Of a DNA stretch of 64,000 nt, positions 16,182 through 22,784 are shown piece by piece. The notes under the pieces are model-generated. The model was not told the origin of the DNA, ran no database searches, and saw only the letters and a program-made list of their open reading frames with translations. Made by a program: the position numbers and the translations under genes. The number at the start of each line of letters is the position of its first letter. The first letter of the stretch is position 1. Source of the DNA: Actinomadura macra NBRC 14102 (lineage in GTDB: Bacteria; Actinomycetota; Actinomycetes; Streptosporangiales; Streptosporangiaceae); NCBI RefSeq assembly GCF_001552215.1, contig NZ_BCQT01000006.1:620001-684000 (forward strand). The letters are read 5' to 3'.

Positions 16182-16807
16182 GGCCGCACCTGCGCATCGC
16201 GTGCCGGTGCGGCGCCGTCCGGATGTTCCAGGAACACGTGCACCAGCTCCCACAGCAGGTGGTAGGCCGTGACGTGCACCTCCTTGACCACGCGCGGGTC
16301 GTCGGACGGGACGACCACCAGGTGATCGACCGCCTCGCCGCGGCCGAGGGCCCCACCGTCACCGCCCGCGAGCGCGACGGTGAGCATGCCGAGCGACCTG
16401 GCGCCGCCGAGTCCGCGCAGGACGTTGCCACAGCGCCCGTCCGGCGTGATGCCGAGGGCGATGTCGTCGGGGCCGCCGAAGCAGCGCAGCTGGTGCGCGA
16501 ACACCTCGGCGAACCCGGCGGACGTGCCGACCCCGGTGAGGGTGGCGACGTCCCCAGTGAGCGACAGCGCGGGCAGCGCCCGCTTGCCCACGATCACCGG
16601 GTGGACGAACTCGACCGCCACGTGCTGGGCGTCGGTGGCGGCGCCGCCGTTGCCGAAGGTGAACAGCCGGCCGCCGCGGCGGAACCGCGCCGCCATGGCA
16701 TGGCAGGCGGCGGCGATGGCGGCGGCGTCCCCGGCGAGCGCCTCGCCGGGGCCCGCCCGGCGCCCGAACAGCTCGGCGGGCCCGGCCCTGTCGTTGGTCA
16801 GCGTCAT
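16178..16807 (-). CDS. SIS-domain (GmhA-like) protein in hydrogenase operon, copy 1
   Basis: 209-aa SIS protein with FTFGNGGAATDAQHVAVEFVHP (phosphosugar-binding loop) and 'LGITPDGRCGNVLRGL'. In the latter the usual STSG is replaced by TPDG, so phosphate contacts may be weakened compared with GmhA and with the second copy. It starts 4 bases after the 43-aa membrane-protein gene and overlaps the next gene by 4 bases. The role in hydrogenase biogenesis is unknown. The pair could form a hetero-oligomer, since SIS proteins usually work as dimers or tetramers. Confidence 0.87.
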   Translation of the reverse strand: MTLTNDRAGPAELFGRRAGPGEALAGDAAAIAAACHAMAARFRRGGRLFTFGNGGAATDAQHVAVEFVHPVIVGKRALPALSLTGDVATLTGVGTSAGFAEVFAHQLRCFGGPDDIALGITPDGRCGNVLRGLGGARSLGMLTVALAGGDGGALGRGEAVDHLVVVPSDDPRVVKEVHVTAYHLLWELVHVFLEHPDGAAPARDAQVRP

Positions 16808-16811
16808 CTGC

Positions 16812-16943
16812 TCACATGCTCTCGGCCTTGATGTACCGGCGCACCGCCGGCAGTTCCTTGACCAGCACGACGACCGCCACGACCAGCAGCAGCGCGGTCA
16901 TGACCCGGACAGCGCCGGGACCGGCACGGTTGCCCTTCCTCAT
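16812..16943 (-). CDS. 43-aa membrane protein of hydrogenase operon
   Basis: Tiny protein: a basic N-terminus (MRKGNRAGPGAVR), one hydrophobic helix (VMTALLLVVAVVVLVKELPAV) and a short tail RRYIKAESM. It resembles the very short single-helix proteins (DUF6893-like) often found in actinomycete hydrogenase loci; that family name is from memory and should be checked. ATG at 16943 overlaps the protease stop (ATGA) and the stop lies 4 bases before the SIS start, so it is embedded in the coupled operon. It could anchor the otherwise soluble hydrogenase complex to the membrane; this is an inference. Confidence 0.75.
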   Translation of the reverse strand: MRKGNRAGPGAVRVMTALLLVVAVVVLVKELPAVRRYIKAESM

Positions 16944-17725
16944 GTGTCCACCTCCTCGTTCTCGAGTTCCTCGACCAGCAGTTCCTCGACCATCGCGACG
17001 GCATCGTCCACCGCCGCGGCGACCGGTGCGCTGAGCTCCATGTCCCATGTGTCCTCCGTAACCGGGCCGGCCGGCTCGCACGCCACGAGCAGCACCTTCG
17101 GCGGCACCCGCCCGCTGTCGGCCGCGAGCCGCAGGACCCGCGCCGGGTCCAGCCCGTGCCCGTCCACGGCCACGCCGTCGAGGCCGCCCGGGCCGGGTTC
17201 GACGAGCGACACGGTGCCCGGCGCGTGCCCGCGCTCCGCCGCGTCGACGAGCACGGCCGTGCTGTAGCCGTCCTGGAGCGCGAACATCAGGTCGATGCCG
17301 CGGATGCCGAAGTCGATGATGTCCACGCCCGGCGGCACCGGGCGCTCCAGCAGCCGCCGTGCGACCTCCACGCCGAAACCGTCGTCGCCGTGGAACACGT
17401 TCCCGATGCCCGCGACGAGCACCCGGCGCGCCGGGGCGTCCTCGGGCAGCGGCTCCACCTCGTCCGGCCGGACGAAGAACCGGTGCCCGAGCTGGTTGCG
17501 GGGCCCGAGGTCGCGGCCCGGATCGTCGTCGACCGCGACGACGAGGTGCAGCCCGCCCTCCATGTCCTCCTCGACCCGCTCGACGGTCGCGGACCGACCG
17601 TCGAGCGCGAGGTCGAAGATGTCGGCACCGCCGCGCGGGCGGAGCCGGACGCGGCTGCCCGCCGCCATCGAGCGGCCGCCCACGATCGCCCGTCCGTCTC
17701 CGGTCGCGGGCGCGTCCCCGGTCAC
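16940..17725 (-). CDS. Hydrogenase maturation protease with N-terminal extra domain
   Basis: 261-aa fusion. Residues from about 97 form a HyaD/HybD/HoxM-type endopeptidase that removes the C-terminal tail of the large subunit after nickel insertion. The motifs are GIGNVFHGDDGFGVEVARRL (nickel-sensing acidic residue), 'DFGIRGIDLMF' and 'LVDAAERG'. The first ~95 residues are a small beta-rich domain (GSRVRLRPRGGADIFDLALDG...TVERVEED...VVAVDDDPG) not needed in classical proteases; its role is unknown. GTG at 17725 overlaps the preceding gene (TGGTGA). It is the only protease candidate in the cluster, matching the C-terminal tail of the large subunit. Confidence 0.9.
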   Translation of the reverse strand: MTGDAPATGDGRAIVGGRSMAAGSRVRLRPRGGADIFDLALDGRSATVERVEEDMEGGLHLVVAVDDDPGRDLGPRNQLGHRFFVRPDEVEPLPEDAPARRVLVAGIGNVFHGDDGFGVEVARRLLERPVPPGVDIIDFGIRGIDLMFALQDGYSTAVLVDAAERGHAPGTVSLVEPGPGGLDGVAVDGHGLDPARVLRLAADSGRVPPKVLLVACEPAGPVTEDTWDMELSAPVAAAVDDAVAMVEELLVEELENEEVDT

Positions 17726-18780
17726 CAGACGTCCGTTCGCGGGTCGCGCAGCGTGCCGTGCAGCGCGAGCAGTTGGTCGGGGGTGAGCGCGGTGCAGCGG
17801 TCGAGGATCTCCTTCGCACGCGGATCGGTGGACGCCATCTCCCGCCGCTCGTCCTCGGTCAGGGTGAGCACGCTCGCGATCAGCAGCTGGTCGATCTCGG
17901 TGCCGTCGAACAGGTCACCGGGGCTCTCCGGGGCGATCTGCGGCCAGTCGTAGAGGATGATCGGCGCGGCGAGCACCGTACCGTGGCTTCCCCTCTCGCC
18001 CACCAGCACGGGCCACAGTCCCTCGCTGCGGCAGGACGCCGCCGCCGCGGCCAGCCGTCCGGGCGGGTCGGTGGACGACACGAACGCGCCCCCGGTGGAC
18101 GAGGCGACGAGGTGGGCGCACAGCATCGCAGCGTCCACTGCCTCGTCGCGGTGCGCTGCCTCGTCGCGGTGCGCTGCCTCGTCGCGGTGCGCTGCCTCGT
18201 CGCGGTTCCCGGCGGTGCCGGTGTCGACGATGCCGGTGTCGACGATGCCGGTGTTGACGACGTCCGCACGCAGCCGCACGACGCCGGGCGCGGCCTCGGT
18301 CGCGGACACCTCCATGATCCCGTCCATGCGTCCCCACATCCGGAGGAACCAGGCGTCCGACAGGCCGGCCGGGCCGATCATCTCCTCCTGCGCGCCCGCG
18401 GCCACCGCGACCGGGACGCGCACGGGCGAGCGCAGCAGCCGCGCCACCCGCAGGCGACCGCTCGTGATCTCCCGCTCGCGTGCCTCCTGCCAGGTCGTGA
18501 AGGTCTCGCCGCCCACGGTGACCTCGTCCACCGGCGCGTCCCCGTTCATCGCCTGCCGCCGCACGGCATGCAGGAAACGCAGCGTGACCTCGACGTCGGT
18601 GTCCGGTCCTGTCTCCAGCAGAACCTCGGCGCGCACCGTCCACCGGTCGCCCACCCGCTCGGCGTAGGCGCGCGGGTAGACACCGCCGATCGTCCACCGC
18701 CGCTGGTTCTTCAGCGAAGATCGCCGGTAGGGCCACAGCAGGTAGCCCTCGTACAGGACCGTGTCCGCGATCGTCCTCAC
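17722..18780 (-). CDS. Hydrogenase-operon protein of unknown function (352 aa)
   Basis: The N-terminal region (IADTVLYEGYLLWPYRRSSLKNQRRWTIGGVYP) is distinctive and, as far as can be judged, conserved in actinobacterial hydrogenase clusters, but no catalytic motif is recognised. The middle part looks all-beta and the C-terminus helical (LTPDQLLALHGTLRDPRTDVW). An in-frame expansion lies in the middle: RDEAAH repeated about four times and TGIVD repeated about three times, from tandem DNA repeats. GTG at 18780 overlaps the DUF6084 stop (GTGA). No membrane helix or signal peptide is seen. It may be an assembly factor or an extra subunit of the large soluble complex. Confidence 0.82.
   Translation of the reverse strand: MRTIADTVLYEGYLLWPYRRSSLKNQRRWTIGGVYPRAYAERVGDRWTVRAEVLLETGPDTDVEVTLRFLHAVRRQAMNGDAPVDEVTVGGETFTTWQEAREREITSGRLRVARLLRSPVRVPVAVAAGAQEEMIGPAGLSDAWFLRMWGRMDGIMEVSATEAAPGVVRLRADVVNTGIVDTGIVDTGTAGNRDEAAHRDEAAHRDEAAHRDEAVDAAMLCAHLVASSTGGAFVSSTDPPGRLAAAAASCRSEGLWPVLVGERGSHGTVLAAPIILYDWPQIAPESPGDLFDGTEIDQLLIASVLTLTEDERREMASTDPRAKEILDRCTALTPDQLLALHGTLRDPRTDVW
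18138..18260. repeat. In-frame tandem repeats (18-bp and 15-bp units)
   Basis: 18-bp units (CTGCCTCGTCGCGGTGCG) repeat almost perfectly from 18138 to about 18206. 15-bp units (TGCCGGTGTCGACGA) repeat three times from 18216 to 18260. Both keep the reading frame of the 352-aa protein and encode RDEAAH and TGIVD repeats. They are likely hypervariable in copy number between strains. Confidence 0.85.
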
Positions 18781-19478
18781 CGAGTCCACCCGCGCCGCTC
18801 CTTCCCCTGCACCACCACGGCCGACAGCCCGCCCGGCGGCTCGGCCACCCGCAGCAGCTCGTCCACGGCCTCGTCGAAGGACGGGTGCGCCCGCCGCGCC
18901 CGGTAGGCGGCGAGCCTGTCGAAGCGGTCCTCGTCGAGGCGCAGCCAGCGCGCCGACCCGTAGTACCGGTCCATCAGGTCGCGCCACAGGCTGATCGGCA
19001 GTTCTCCCGTCGCCTCGTACTGCCAGGAGATCTGCCCGGTCCGCAGCGCCCCGGCGTCGTCGGGGTAGAAGACCGTCCCGCTGAACGACAGGTCGATCGG
19101 CACCTCGCCGTCGCGCAGCGCGTTCAGGTACTGGTCGGCCGCCACCTGCATGTCGTGGCCGCACGGGAGCCCGAGCGTCAGCTCCGTCGAGCCCCGGAAC
19201 GCCGGGACGGTCGCGGTGATGCGGGCCCAGGTCAGCCCGTGCAGCGACCGGTCCCACAGCTCGGGCGCGCCGAAGACCCCGGCGAGCCGGTCCTGGTCCT
19301 CCTCCTCGTAACCGCGCCGCGCCGCCGCGATGCTCACCACCGTCGTCAGCAGGACGCACTGGACGGGACCGCCGTCCGCGCGCCGCAGCCCGACCCGCAG
19401 GTTCAGCGTCGGCGTCGCCGCGAACCGCTCGGGTTCGATGCCGAGCAGGTCCAGCGCCAGATCGGGCGTCGCGCTCAT
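18777..19478 (-). CDS. DUF6084-type hydrogenase-operon protein
   Basis: 233-aa protein matching the DUF6084-like family found beside actinobacterial hydrogenases (family name recalled, not searched). It begins LALDLLGIEPERFAATPTLNLRVGLRRADGGPVQCVLL, has 'LPISLWRDLMDRYYGSARWLRLDEDRFDRL' near the C-terminus and ends in basic residues. It looks like a mixed beta/alpha soluble protein with no cysteine-rich site. ATG at 19478 overlaps the stop of the 67-aa gene (ATGA). Its invariable position in these operons suggests an accessory subunit or assembly factor; no activity can be named. Confidence 0.85.
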   Translation of the reverse strand: MSATPDLALDLLGIEPERFAATPTLNLRVGLRRADGGPVQCVLLTTVVSIAAARRGYEEEDQDRLAGVFGAPELWDRSLHGLTWARITATVPAFRGSTELTLGLPCGHDMQVAADQYLNALRDGEVPIDLSFSGTVFYPDDAGALRTGQISWQYEATGELPISLWRDLMDRYYGSARWLRLDEDRFDRLAAYRARRAHPSFDEAVDELLRVAEPPGGLSAVVVQGKERRGWTR

Positions 19479-19678
19479 GGCGGGGACAGGTTCGGCATGC
19501 CGGGCAGGATCGGGTCCCGGTCGGCCGCGTTGATCCCGGTGGACCGGCGCCCGGTCGAGGTCCCGTCGGGCAGATGGCCCGCCTGCTTCTCGTAGTTGCC
19601 CACACTGTTGCCCTCGTGGACGCCGCGCGTGTGCGACGGCCGGTCGGGTGACACGTCGGGCTTGCCAGTCTTGATCAT
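19475..19678 (-). CDS. 67-aa hydrogenase-operon protein
   Basis: Small hydrophilic protein (MIKTGKPDVSPDRPSHTRG...YEKQAGHLPDGTSTGRRSTGINAADRDPILPGMPNLSPP) with no cysteine, helix or membrane segment visible; it looks disordered. It is supported by tight coupling: its ATG overlaps the DUF5947 stop (ATGA) and its stop overlaps the DUF6084 start (ATGA), with no alternative frame in use. It may be a peptide that wraps or bridges hydrogenase subunits; this is an inference. It is easily missed because longer overlapping frames run through it. Confidence 0.8.
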   Translation of the reverse strand: MIKTGKPDVSPDRPSHTRGVHEGNSVGNYEKQAGHLPDGTSTGRRSTGINAADRDPILPGMPNLSPP

Positions 19679-20412
19679 GGTGCGCCCTCCATCTCCTCGA
19701 AGAACCCTCCGATACGGGCCCAGACGGCGTCGCCGCCGCCGAACCCCGTCCAGTGCTCGCGCAGCAGCGCGGTGAGCCGGTAGCAGTCGTCGAGCGGCAG
19801 CACCCAGTTCTCGGCGGCGTCCCGCGCCCGGTGGACGACCAGCGCCTCCACCTCCGGGCGCAGGTCCGCGAGGACGGGATTGGCGTCCGCGAGCCGCCGC
19901 CAGCTCTCCGGGTGGACCGTCGCGTGCAGCGCCCCGGCGGGACTCGGGTAGCGCGCGGTCACGGCGCCCGCCCGGTCCCGGGTGAAGAACGCCAGGTCGA
20001 CCGGTATGCCAAGACCTGCCCACAGGGTCCCGTCCAGCCGGAAGCCGGTGAGCCTGCGCCGCGTATCGGGGATGAGCCGGTAGTGCCGCCCGCGCGCCGC
20101 CCCACCGCCGGAAGCGTCCTCGAACAGCGCGTCGTCGAACAGCAGGGAGCAGGCCCGGCACGCGCACAGCAGTTCCGTCTTCTCGACGTCGAGCAGATGC
20201 CGGTGGACGGGCGGCAGCGGTTCCGCGCACAGCTCGCACCACTCGGCCGCCTTCATCCGGCCGGTCGCCGGTTCGCCGGTCACCGGTTCGCCGGTCACCG
20301 GTTCGCCTGCGGCCGCCTCGCCGGCCTCCACCTCGCCGGGCGCCTGGGCGGGCCGGCCCGCCAGTGCCGCGAAACGCGGGGTGAGCAGCCCCGACAGCGG
20401 TTCGGACGTCAT
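19675..20412 (-). CDS. DUF5947-type hydrogenase-operon protein with cysteine motifs
   Basis: 245-aa protein of the DUF5947-like family linked to actinobacterial hydrogenases (name recalled). Near residue 60 it has WCELCAEPLPPVHRHLLD and then LLCACRACSLLFDD, giving CxxC...CxCxxC-type ligands that could bind zinc or iron, rubredoxin-like. The rest is alpha/beta with 'GIPVDLAFFTRDR' and 'CYRLTALLREHWTGFGG'. An N-terminal linker contains the repeat GEPVTGEPVTGEPATG from a 15-bp tandem repeat. ATG at 20412 overlaps the NifU-like stop. It is possibly an electron-transfer or scaffold partner of the hydrogenase small subunit. Confidence 0.87.
   Translation of the reverse strand: MTSEPLSGLLTPRFAALAGRPAQAPGEVEAGEAAAGEPVTGEPVTGEPATGRMKAAEWCELCAEPLPPVHRHLLDVEKTELLCACRACSLLFDDALFEDASGGGAARGRHYRLIPDTRRRLTGFRLDGTLWAGLGIPVDLAFFTRDRAGAVTARYPSPAGALHATVHPESWRRLADANPVLADLRPEVEALVVHRARDAAENWVLPLDDCYRLTALLREHWTGFGGGDAVWARIGGFFEEMEGAP
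20260..20320. repeat. 15-bp tandem repeat within the DUF5947 gene
   Basis: Near-perfect 15-bp units (CGGTTCGCCGGTCAC) occur about three times and encode GEPVT repeats in the N-terminal linker of the DUF5947-type protein. The repeat is in frame, so copy-number change would not break the gene. Confidence 0.75.
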
Positions 20413-20903
20413 ACGCGGCTCCGCAGCTGCGCCAGCGGGATCAGCACCGGCTCCGGCGGGGGCGCCTGGACCTCGACCCGCTCCACCTCCGGCGCCGCCG
20501 CCCGCACCGCCCGCACCACCGCGTCCGTGACGGACCCGGCGGCGGGCGTGCGGCCTTCCGCAGCGATCACGAGCTGGACCGCGGCGCCGTCGATCCCGGC
20601 GACCTCGACTGTCGTGCGGTGCTTGGCGAGGAACGCCTCCATCGCGCCGAGCGCGTGGCCGACCCGCACCTCCGGCGGGTCCGGGTGCAGTCCGTGCACC
20701 AGCAGCAGGTGGTTGAGCAGTTCGTCGCCGGTCAGGGCGGCGTCCGCGCCCGCGTTCGCCGCGATCCGCTGCACCCGCTCCAGGGCCTCGCCGTACAGCT
20801 CGACGAGGGCCTGGACGGTCCGCCCCGCCTGCGCGTCCAGCCGTCCGAGCATCTTCTCCAGCTGCTGGACGTGGTCGCGGACGCGGTCGTCGTCCCAGCT
20901 CAC
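20409..20903 (-). CDS. NifU-like protein lacking the scaffold cysteines
   Basis: 164-aa protein. The N-terminal half is helical (VQQLEKMLGRLDAQAGRTVQALVELYGEALERVQRI), as in hydrogenase-associated NifU proteins. The C-terminal part resembles the NifU domain (GHALGAMEAFLAKHRTTVEVAGIDG...SVTDAVVRAVRAAAPEVERVEV). At the position of the usual CxxC (GxCxGCPSS) it reads EGRTPAAGS, and the protein has no cysteine at all, so it cannot hold an Fe-S cluster in the normal way. GTG at 20903 overlaps the large-subunit stop (GTGA). It may have kept a binding or chaperone role for the hydrogenase; compare other clusters. Confidence 0.83.
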   Translation of the reverse strand: MSWDDDRVRDHVQQLEKMLGRLDAQAGRTVQALVELYGEALERVQRIAANAGADAALTGDELLNHLLLVHGLHPDPPEVRVGHALGAMEAFLAKHRTTVEVAGIDGAAVQLVIAAEGRTPAAGSVTDAVVRAVRAAAPEVERVEVQAPPPEPVLIPLAQLRSRV

Positions 20904-22684
20904 CGCTGCTCCCCGGGACGCTGCTCCCCGAGCATGGGGGAATGGGTCCGTTGGATCGTGCGGCCCTCCCCCACGTACATGTGGACACCGCAGGGCAGGC
21001 ACGGGTCGAAACTGCGGACGGTGCGCATGATGTCGATGCCCTTGAAGTCCTCGGGCCCGTTCTCCTCGAAGATCGGCTGCCCGGCGACGGCGTCCTCGTA
21101 GGGGCCGGGCGTGCCGAGGGAGTCACGCGGGCTGGCGTTCCACGGCGTCGGCGGGTACGGCTGGTAGTTCACGATCTTCTTGTCGCGGATCACCAGATGG
21201 TGGGACAGGACGCCGCGCACCGCCTCGTGGAATCCTGCGCCGATGGCCTCGTCCGGCACGTCGAAGTCGGTGAAGACCTTGGTGTTCCCGCTCCTGACCT
21301 CGGCCAGCGCCTGCTCGGCGAAGTGCAGCGCCATCCCGGCCGCGTAGGCGATGAAGTACGCGCGAGCCCGGTCCCGTTCGATCGTGTTGGCGTACTGGGG
21401 CGGCTTCCACTCCAGGTTGACCTCGGGCATCCCCGGCGTCTTCGGCAGGTCGATCTGCACGCTGTGGCCCGTGGACCGGACGTAGGGCGTGTCGACCGTC
21501 CCGGCCAGCGCCGTCGCCCACAGCCGCGCGAGCGGCCCGCCGCCGGTGTCCAGGGCCAGGTGATCGCCGGTCGTCTTGTCCAGCCAGCGCGGGCTGACGA
21601 CCCAGCTGTACTTGCCGCCGTCCAGGTCCCGTTTCTGCGGGCGCGGCAGCGTCGTCTGGTTCCACGGGTGGCGCTTGTCGACGACGTTGCCGAGCGGATC
21701 GTGGGTGACGAAGGTCTCCTCGCCCTCCCAGTCCTCGTAGTAGGAGCTGCCGAGCAGGATCCGCATGCCGAGGTTGATGTCGACCAGGTCGGTCGTGACC
21801 AGCCGCCCGTCCACGACGATGCCGGGCGTGACGTAGGCGGCGCGCCCCCACTCGGTCATGTGCCGGTAGTCGTAGTCGCAGACGGCCGGATTCTGGAAGG
21901 CGCCCCAGCAGCCGAGCAGCGTCCGGCGCCGTCCGACCTGGTCGTAGCCGGGCAGCGCCTCCAGGAAGAAGTCGAAGATGTCGTCGTTCATCGCGACGGC
22001 GCGCTTGATGAAGTCCAGGCACCGCATGAGCCGGACGAGGTAGTCGGTGAACACCTGCGGCGTCGCGACCGTCCCCACCCCGCCCGGGTACAGCGTGGAC
22101 GGGTGGACGTGCCGCCCCTCCATCAGGCAGATCATTTCCCGGGTGATCCGGCTGAGGACGAGCGCCTCCTTGTAGATCTCGCCCTCGAACGGGTTGAACG
22201 CCGCCATCAGGTCGGCGATCGTCCGGAAGCCGTGCACCGACCCGCGCGGCGCCTCGGTGTTCTTGGCGCGCGCCAGCAGGCTCGGGTTCGTCTCGCCGAC
22301 CATGCGCTCGCAGAAGTCGACGAAGACGAGGTTGTCCTGGAAGAGCGTGTGGTCGAACATGAACTCGGCGGCCTCGCCGAGGTTGATGATCCATTCGGCG
22401 AGCGGTGGCGGCTTGATCCCGTACGCCATGTTCTGCGCGTAGACCGAGCACGTCGCGTGGTTGTCCCCGCAGATGCCGCAGATCCGGCTGGTGATGAAGT
22501 GCGCGTCCCGCGGGTCCTTGCCCTTCATGAACACGCTGTAGCCGCGGAAGATCGACGAGGTGCTCTGGCACTCCGCCACCTCGCGGTTGGCGAAGTCGAT
22601 CTTGGTGTAAATCCCGAGGTTCCCGACTATGCGGGTGATCGGATCGAACGCGACCTCGACCAGGTCGCCCCTCTCGCCGGCCAT
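20900..22684 (-). CDS. hhyL: [NiFe]-hydrogenase large subunit (group 1h-like, high affinity)
   Basis: 594-aa catalytic subunit of an H2-oxidising [NiFe]-hydrogenase. Both nickel-binding motifs are present: RICGICGDNH (about residues 67-76) and DPCLPCGVH (about 560-568). The motif form, the overall length and the neighbouring DUF genes match the actinobacterial group 1h (formerly group 5) enzymes that scavenge atmospheric H2. A 26-residue tail follows the final His; the maturation protease encoded downstream should remove it. It ends MLGEQRPGEQR from a short repeat. The gene starts 100 bases after the small-subunit gene, with a decamer repeat in the gap. The enzyme acts in the cytoplasm and feeds electrons to the respiratory chain. 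Confidence 0.96.
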   Translation of the reverse strand: MAGERGDLVEVAFDPITRIVGNLGIYTKIDFANREVAECQSTSSIFRGYSVFMKGKDPRDAHFITSRICGICGDNHATCSVYAQNMAYGIKPPPLAEWIINLGEAAEFMFDHTLFQDNLVFVDFCERMVGETNPSLLARAKNTEAPRGSVHGFRTIADLMAAFNPFEGEIYKEALVLSRITREMICLMEGRHVHPSTLYPGGVGTVATPQVFTDYLVRLMRCLDFIKRAVAMNDDIFDFFLEALPGYDQVGRRRTLLGCWGAFQNPAVCDYDYRHMTEWGRAAYVTPGIVVDGRLVTTDLVDINLGMRILLGSSYYEDWEGEETFVTHDPLGNVVDKRHPWNQTTLPRPQKRDLDGGKYSWVVSPRWLDKTTGDHLALDTGGGPLARLWATALAGTVDTPYVRSTGHSVQIDLPKTPGMPEVNLEWKPPQYANTIERDRARAYFIAYAAGMALHFAEQALAEVRSGNTKVFTDFDVPDEAIGAGFHEAVRGVLSHHLVIRDKKIVNYQPYPPTPWNASPRDSLGTPGPYEDAVAGQPIFEENGPEDFKGIDIMRTVRSFDPCLPCGVHMYVGEGRTIQRTHSPMLGEQRPGEQR

Positions 22685-22700
22685 GTCGCTCCTGTCTGCT

Positions 22701-22740
22701 TTGATCTGCCTTGATCTGCCTTGATCTGCGTTGGTCTGCG
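22701..22740. repeat. Four 10-bp tandem repeats between hydrogenase subunit genes
   Basis: TTGATCTGCC is repeated four times with one or two changes (22701, 22711, 22721, 22731), followed by a partial fifth copy. The 10-bp period matches one helical turn. It lies in the 100-base gap between the small- and large-subunit genes, otherwise the widest gap in the operon. Confidence 0.8.
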
Positions 22741-22784
22741 TTGATGCACAGTGATGTGCGGCGTGGTGTCCGTTCTCGCGGACG

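Noticed and set aside
18138..18260. Possible CRISPR-like array
   Set aside because: Units are contiguous with no spacers and encode in-frame amino-acid repeats.
17722..19605. A 627-aa reading covering two hydrogenase-operon genes
   Set aside because: The upstream half is a shadow of DUF6084 in another frame; the real gene starts at GTG 18780.
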